From the NCBI RefSeq assembly GCF_018598555.1, contig NZ_JAHEWN010000004.1, positions 62,001 through 126,000 of the forward strand: a stretch of 64,000 nt of DNA, in the 5' to 3' direction. The notes under the pieces are model-generated. The model saw only the letters and a program-made list of their open reading frames with translations. It had not been told where the DNA came from and ran no database searches. Positions 60,427 to 64,000 of this stretch are shown piece by piece; the stretch's first letter is position 1; every line of letters begins with the position of its first letter. Source of the DNA: Curtobacterium aurantiacum (GTDB lineage: Bacteria > Actinomycetota > Actinomycetes > Actinomycetales > Microbacteriaceae). The translations under genes were made by a program, and so were the position numbers.

Positions 60427-60978
60427 TCAGCCGCGCACTCGGACGGTGGCGGCCCCGGACGGCAGGTCGCGTACCGCCGCGACGTCGTCGACGGTGCCGA
60501 TCGGCACGATCCCCGAGAAGCTGCCGACGTCCGTGTAGTACAGGACGATCGACTGGTCCGGCGCGTAGTACGCGATGGTGCCGGCCGGCGCATCGCTCGC
60601 GCTCGGGGCGCCGGTGGTGTCGAGCGGCGCGGGGAGCCGAGCGATCTGCTCCTGGCCGCCGTAGTCGGCGAACGTCAGCGTCGCCGGCAGCTGGGCTGCC
60701 AGCGCGCGTGCCGTCGCACTGTCGGTCAACCGGCCGGTCAGGGTCTCGCCGTCGAGCTCGATGGTGATGCGCACGGGGTCGGCCTCCGTCGGGGTGGTGA
60801 TCGTGGGAGCTGCAGTCGCAGTCGCAGTCGCAGTCGCCGCCCCGGGCGTCTCCGCGCGGTCGACGCCGCTGCACCCGGCGAGCGCCCCTACCACCAGCAC
60901 GACGACCGGAGCCAGCGCGAGCGGACCCAGCGCGACGTGCAGGCCCACGGCGGGACGGCGTCTGGTGCGGAAGTGCAT
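60427..60978 (-). CDS. Cyclophilin-like-fold lipoprotein
   Basis: 183 residues. Signal peptide with lipobox ALAGCSG (Cys about 35), then an Ala-Thr repeat linker. The mature domain (about 65-183): ITIELDGETLTGRLTDSATA, QLPATLTFADYGGQEQIARL, GTIAYYAPDQSIVLYYTDVG, IVPIGTVDD matches the cyclophilin-like family (PF18050 type), not true PPIases. Function unknown; probably a small-molecule-binding surface protein. ATG at 60978 with GAGGGAGC. Confidence 0.85.
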   Translation of the reverse strand: MHFRTRRRPAVGLHVALGPLALAPVVVLVVGALAGCSGVDRAETPGAATATATATAAPTITTPTEADPVRITIELDGETLTGRLTDSATARALAAQLPATLTFADYGGQEQIARLPAPLDTTGAPSASDAPAGTIAYYAPDQSIVLYYTDVGSFSGIVPIGTVDDVAAVRDLPSGAATVRVRG

Positions 60979-61103
60979 CGGGGCTCCCTCGGTTGGTGGA
61001 CACCACCATCGAAGCCCCACCACCCCGCGCCCAGTGAGGCTCCGGCGAAACGGGGTCCTGCAGAACCTCCCTGTGCCGCGGCACCTGCCCCTACCGTCGG
61101 TCC

Positions 61104-62303
61104 GTGACCACGACGACCTCCGACCTCCCCACGACCGACCGGGCGACCGACGGCCGACTGCCCTGGTTCCCGCTCGCCCTGCTCGCCGCGATCGGGTTCC
61201 TCCTCGTCGCCATGGAGACGATGCCGGCCGGGTTGCTGCCGGCGATCGCCGACGGGATGGGCACGAGTGAGGGCACGGTCGGCCTGTTCGTCAGCGCGTA
61301 CGCGATGGGCACGGTCATCGCCACGGTCCCGGCGATCGCCCTGACCCGCGGCTTCCGCCGCAAGCCGCTCATCGTGGCCGCCATCGCCGTGCTGCTCGTC
61401 GCGAACACCCTGACGGCGTTCGCCCCGAACGTCACGGTCGCGCTGGTCACCCGGTTCGTCGCGGGCGCGATGTCGGGGACGATCTGGGGCATGTTCGCCA
61501 CCTACGCCCGGCGGATCAGCCCGGCCCGCTTCGCCGGGGTGTCGCTCGCGATCGTCTCGACGGGCGCGCCGGTGGGGTTCGCGCTGGGCACCCCGGTCGG
61601 GTCCTTCATCGGCAACGCCCTGGGCTGGCGGTCGTCGTTCGTCGGGCTGAGCCTGGTCGGCGTGGTGGTCCTGGCGCTGATCGCGCTGTTCGTGCCGGAC
61701 GCCCCGGGGCAGACGAGCGCCGCGAAGCTGTCCGTCGTGAAGGTGTTCCGGATCCGCGGCATCGCGGTCATCCTCGCCGTGATCGCGACGTGGATGGTGG
61801 CGCACAACACGATCTACACGTACATCTCGCCCTACCTCCGGGCGACCGGCACCGACCTGAGCGCCGGTCTGGTGCTGCTGGTCTACGGCGTCGCCGCGGT
61901 CCTGGGCGTCGTCATGACCGGCGCCCTGCTCGACCGGCACCCCCGACCCCTGCTGCACGGCAGCGTCGGGCTGTTCGTGCTGGCCGGCGTGGTCCTGCTC
62001 GTCGGGCACACCTCGCCGGTCGCGGTCCTGGTGGCCGCTGGACTCTGGGGCATCGGCTTCGGTGGTTCGTCGACGCAGCTGCAGGCCGCCCTGACGACCG
62101 CCGGGGGCGAGGATGCCGACGTCGCGAGCGCGTTCCTGCCGGTCGCGTTCAACATCGCGATCTTCGCCGCCGGCCTGTTCGGGGCCGCCCTGCTGACGGC
62201 CTTCGACGGGCTGGTGCTCGCCGTGGTGATGATCGTGTTCGGGTCGGTCGCGGCGCTCCTCACCGTGATCGGCCGCCGGTCGGCGTTCCCGCCGACCCTC
62301 TGA
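61104..62303 (+). CDS. MFS transporter, DHA1 (AraJ-like) exporter
   Basis: 399 residues, 12 spans. Motif A-like loop ALTRGFRRKPLIV after span 2, and VSTGAPVGFALGTPVGSFIG in span 5 (motif C of drug exporters). Related to sugar/drug efflux proteins such as AraJ and Cmx. Exports an unknown compound with proton antiport. GTG at 61104. Confidence 0.9.
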   Translation: MTTTTSDLPTTDRATDGRLPWFPLALLAAIGFLLVAMETMPAGLLPAIADGMGTSEGTVGLFVSAYAMGTVIATVPAIALTRGFRRKPLIVAAIAVLLVANTLTAFAPNVTVALVTRFVAGAMSGTIWGMFATYARRISPARFAGVSLAIVSTGAPVGFALGTPVGSFIGNALGWRSSFVGLSLVGVVVLALIALFVPDAPGQTSAAKLSVVKVFRIRGIAVILAVIATWMVAHNTIYTYISPYLRATGTDLSAGLVLLVYGVAAVLGVVMTGALLDRHPRPLLHGSVGLFVLAGVVLLVGHTSPVAVLVAAGLWGIGFGGSSTQLQAALTTAGGEDADVASAFLPVAFNIAIFAAGLFGAALLTAFDGLVLAVVMIVFGSVAALLTVIGRRSAFPPTL

Positions 62304-62329
62304 CACGCATGACCGCAGGCTGCCATCAT
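62300..62329 (+). promoter_or_regulatory. Promoter of the grpB-like gene
   Basis: CTGACA (62300-62305), 18-bp spacer, CATCAT (62324-62329), then 6 nt to the GTG at 62336. It overlaps the end of the MFS gene. Confidence 0.5.
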
Positions 62330-62335
62330 GTCCGG

Positions 62336-62911
62336 GTGCACCACGACGCAGACCACCCCCGGCAGGACGTCACGACCGTCGAGATCATCGGCGGTCCGGA
62401 ACCGGTCACCGTGACCCTCCACCCACCGGACGCCGGGTGGGCTGCGGTCTTCGCGGACCACCGGCGACGCATCCTGGAGGCCCTCCCCGGCTCCGGTACG
62501 GACGCTCCGGTCGTCGAGCACATCGGCTCCACGGCCGTCCCCGGCCTGGCCGCGAAACCGATCGTCGACATCGTGGTGGTCGTCCCCGACATCACCGACG
62601 AGGCCACGTACCTCGACCCGCTGCTCGCCGCCGGGTACGAGCTCCGCGTCCGTGAACCCGGCCACCGCCTGGTCCGGACGCCCGCCCGTGACGTCCACGT
62701 GCACGTCTACGAGCGGGGTGCCACCGCGATCGACGAGTACCTGCTGCTCCGGGACCACCTGCGCGCTGACGCCTGTGACCGGGCGCTGTACGAGCGCACC
62801 AAGCGGGAGTTGCTCGACCGGAGCTGGGGCGACATGAACGAGTACGCCGACGCGAAGACCGCGGTGATCGCCGCGATCAAGGAGCGGGCGCACCGGAGCC
62901 GCGCGTCCTGA
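62336..62911 (+). CDS. GrpB/UPF0157 family protein
   Basis: 191 residues. Signature EHIGSTAVPGLAAKPIVDIV (about 62-81), part of the nucleotidyltransferase-like fold that contains CoaE-fused GrpB domains. C-terminal RDHLRADACDRALYERTKRE is also conserved. Activity unknown; GrpB domains are related to nucleotidyltransferases. GTG at 62336 chosen because of the promoter spacing (leaderless); an ATG at 62309 in the same frame is the alternative. Confidence 0.88.
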   Translation: MHHDADHPRQDVTTVEIIGGPEPVTVTLHPPDAGWAAVFADHRRRILEALPGSGTDAPVVEHIGSTAVPGLAAKPIVDIVVVVPDITDEATYLDPLLAAGYELRVREPGHRLVRTPARDVHVHVYERGATAIDEYLLLRDHLRADACDRALYERTKRELLDRSWGDMNEYADAKTAVIAAIKERAHRSRAS

Positions 62912-62928
62912 GACGCGCGGCTCCGGTG
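62891..62928. terminator. Bidirectional terminator with the grpB stop codon in its loop
   Basis: CACCGGAGCCGCGCGTC (62891-62907) and its perfect complement (62912-62928) with loop CTGA, in which TGA is the stop codon of the grpB-like gene. The stem's left arm is coding. Confidence 0.87.
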
Positions 62929-62935
62929 TCGAGCC

Positions 62936-63925
62936 TCAGCTCGTCGGGACGACGTCCCAGTGCTCGCGGATCAGGTTGCCGTCGACGCGGAACAGGTCGG
63001 CGGCGCCGAACGGTGCGTCGGCCTTCGCCCCGACCTGCTTCGAGAACGTCCACACCAGGTCGCCGTCGGCGAGTGAGATGACGGACTCCTGCTTCGGCAG
63101 GCTCTGCGCGGCGCTGCCGGCGAAGAACTGCTCGAGCGCGGCGGTGCCGTTCGCCGCGACCGAGTTGTGCTGCAGGTACGCCGGGTCGAACCGCTCGTCC
63201 AGCACGGACACGTCGTGGTCGCGGAACAGTCGGTCGTACGCGGTCACCGCGAGCACCCGGTTGTGCTCCTCCTGCCGCTCGGTCAGGTGGCGGTCGCGCT
63301 TCGCGGCCGGGTACAGGTCGCTGAACATGCTGTTCGTGTTGCCGCTGGCCGGGGTGCCGGTCGGTACGGCCTGGCGGAGCGCCCACCACTCGCTGATGCG
63401 ACCGTTGCGCATGCGGAAGAGGTCGACGGCGGCGTCACCGGTGCGTTCGTCCTTCGGCTTCGCGGTGATCTGCCAGTGCACGGCCACCAGGTCGGCGTCC
63501 CCCGCGACGTGCTTGATCACCGCGTGGGCACCGGGCACCCGGGCGCGGTCGGCGGTGAACTCGGCGAGCAACGCGGACGGACCCGAGGCGCTCGTCGCAC
63601 CGTGGGCGACGGCACCGGTCGCGACGGCGGTCCGAGCAGTCGCACGGGCCTTCGCGGACCCGGGGGACCGGAACGCGCACCGGAACAGGTGCCGGACCGT
63701 GGCCTCGTTGCGCTGCTCGGCGCGACGGTCGAGCCGTGAGACGGACGTGCCGCCCGAGGTCGTCCGCGCTGCACGGTTGACCGTGTGGTGCGCGGAGGTC
63801 GTGGAGGTGGAGGTGTGGAGGGGTGCCGCCACGGCCGGACCGGCCACGAGCGACACGGCGATGGCGACCGGAGCTGCCACCGCACACGCCTTGGCGATGA
63901 TGGGGAGAAGTGATGTCGTCTGCAC
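62936..63925 (-). CDS. Exported protein with two NTF2-like (SnoaL-type) domains
   Basis: 329 residues. Signal peptide (about 1-34, ending AVAA). Domain 1 (about 70-200) and domain 2 (about 225-325) both end in the same pattern (AAVDLFRMRNGRISEWWAL; GAADLFRVDGNLIREHWDVV), marking a tandem duplication of an NTF2-like fold. Domain 2 has DPAYLQHNS, typical of SnoaL-like proteins; domain 1 is degenerate. Function unknown, but exported NTF2-like pairs are unusual. GTG at 63925 with CATCGT 6 nt upstream. Nothing coding is seen from 63926 to 64000. Confidence 0.78.
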   Translation of the reverse strand: MQTTSLLPIIAKACAVAAPVAIAVSLVAGPAVAAPLHTSTSTTSAHHTVNRAARTTSGGTSVSRLDRRAEQRNEATVRHLFRCAFRSPGSAKARATARTAVATGAVAHGATSASGPSALLAEFTADRARVPGAHAVIKHVAGDADLVAVHWQITAKPKDERTGDAAVDLFRMRNGRISEWWALRQAVPTGTPASGNTNSMFSDLYPAAKRDRHLTERQEEHNRVLAVTAYDRLFRDHDVSVLDERFDPAYLQHNSVAANGTAALEQFFAGSAAQSLPKQESVISLADGDLVWTFSKQVGAKADAPFGAADLFRVDGNLIREHWDVVPTS

Positions 63926-64000
63926 GCCAGAACGATGGAACCGGACCCTGGAAGCCCGCTCGTGCCCTGGAGCCGCCACGCGCTGCGACCGTGACCGGCC

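Noticed and set aside
60810-60845. Six-base repeat (GCAGTC) as phase-variation tract in the cyclophilin-like gene
   Set aside because: The unit is a multiple of three and only encodes an Ala-Thr linker, so slippage would not shift the frame.

Overview
The window is a very GC-rich stretch of chromosome from a Gram-positive actinobacterium. The fatty-acid cluster (fasR-fabD-fabH-acpP-fabF), the DUF3145 gene, the homodimeric aceE and the abundance of GTG starts and overlapping stop/start codons all point to Actinobacteria. The overall gene set fits Microbacteriaceae, with Curtobacterium or a close relative most likely; the genus is inferred from gene content, not from a marker gene. No prophage, transposase or CRISPR array is visible.

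Layout. 1-5.1 kb: end of an oligopeptide ABC importer operon (two permeases, a fused double ATPase, a further single ATPase, a 2-hydroxyacid dehydrogenase). 5.2-13.9 kb: tRNA-Asn, a DUF2142 membrane protein with a pentapeptide-repeat partner, a lipoprotein, peptide deformylase, a DMT-type transporter, a GT4 glycosyltransferase, tRNA-Met, an AI-2E-type permease, DUF1684 and DUF3145 proteins. 14-22 kb (minus strand): aceE, then fasR, fabD, fabH, acpP and fabF, joining acetyl-CoA supply to type II fatty acid synthesis; a peroxiredoxin is divergent from aceE.

23.6-30.8 kb is the most unusual part: a compact divergent gene set with a stand-alone carrier protein, a class II aminoacyl-tRNA-synthetase-like amino acid:[carrier protein] ligase, an acyl-CoA-dehydrogenase-fold flavoprotein, a tandem alpha/beta hydrolase with a cysteine nucleophile, its own AcpS-type phosphopantetheinyl transferase, an Acg-like nitroreductase and a PaaK-like adenylate-forming enzyme. 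Nearly all joints are four-base GTGA overlaps. It looks like a small NRPS-independent pathway that loads one amino acid on a carrier protein, oxidises it and hands it on; the product is unknown.

30.8-45.8 kb: His-rich lipoprotein with an aldo/keto reductase, a SatD operon, tRNA-Val, TetR plus FAD monooxygenase, MepB, HIT protein, a broken HxlR remnant beside pentanucleotide repeats, a MarR-controlled hydrolase with a clear double operator, a truncated AraC protein, a small monooxygenase, and a GntR / ADP-ribosylglycohydrolase / NCS1 permease / PfkB kinase salvage operon. 46-53.8 kb: Tat-exported phospholipase C, GntR, GT1 glycosyltransferase, dicarboxylate symporter and unknown membrane proteins.

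53.8-60.4 kb encodes exported proteins (tyrosine phosphatase, a trypsin-like protein whose catalytic serine is alanine, two paralogous beta-sandwich-like proteins, a COG4315 lipoprotein). A butyrolactone-receptor-like TetR regulator and four copies of one palindrome (AGACG-W-TCGTCT) suggest a local regulon. 60.4-64 kb: cyclophilin-like lipoprotein, MFS exporter, GrpB protein and an exported tandem NTF2-like protein. Two genome-wide themes can be read directly: many genes have a TANNNT-type -10 box ending 6-8 nt before the start codon (probable leaderless mRNAs), and a long palindrome with the arms CTGGAGGCCCG / CGGGCCTCCAG recurs between genes.
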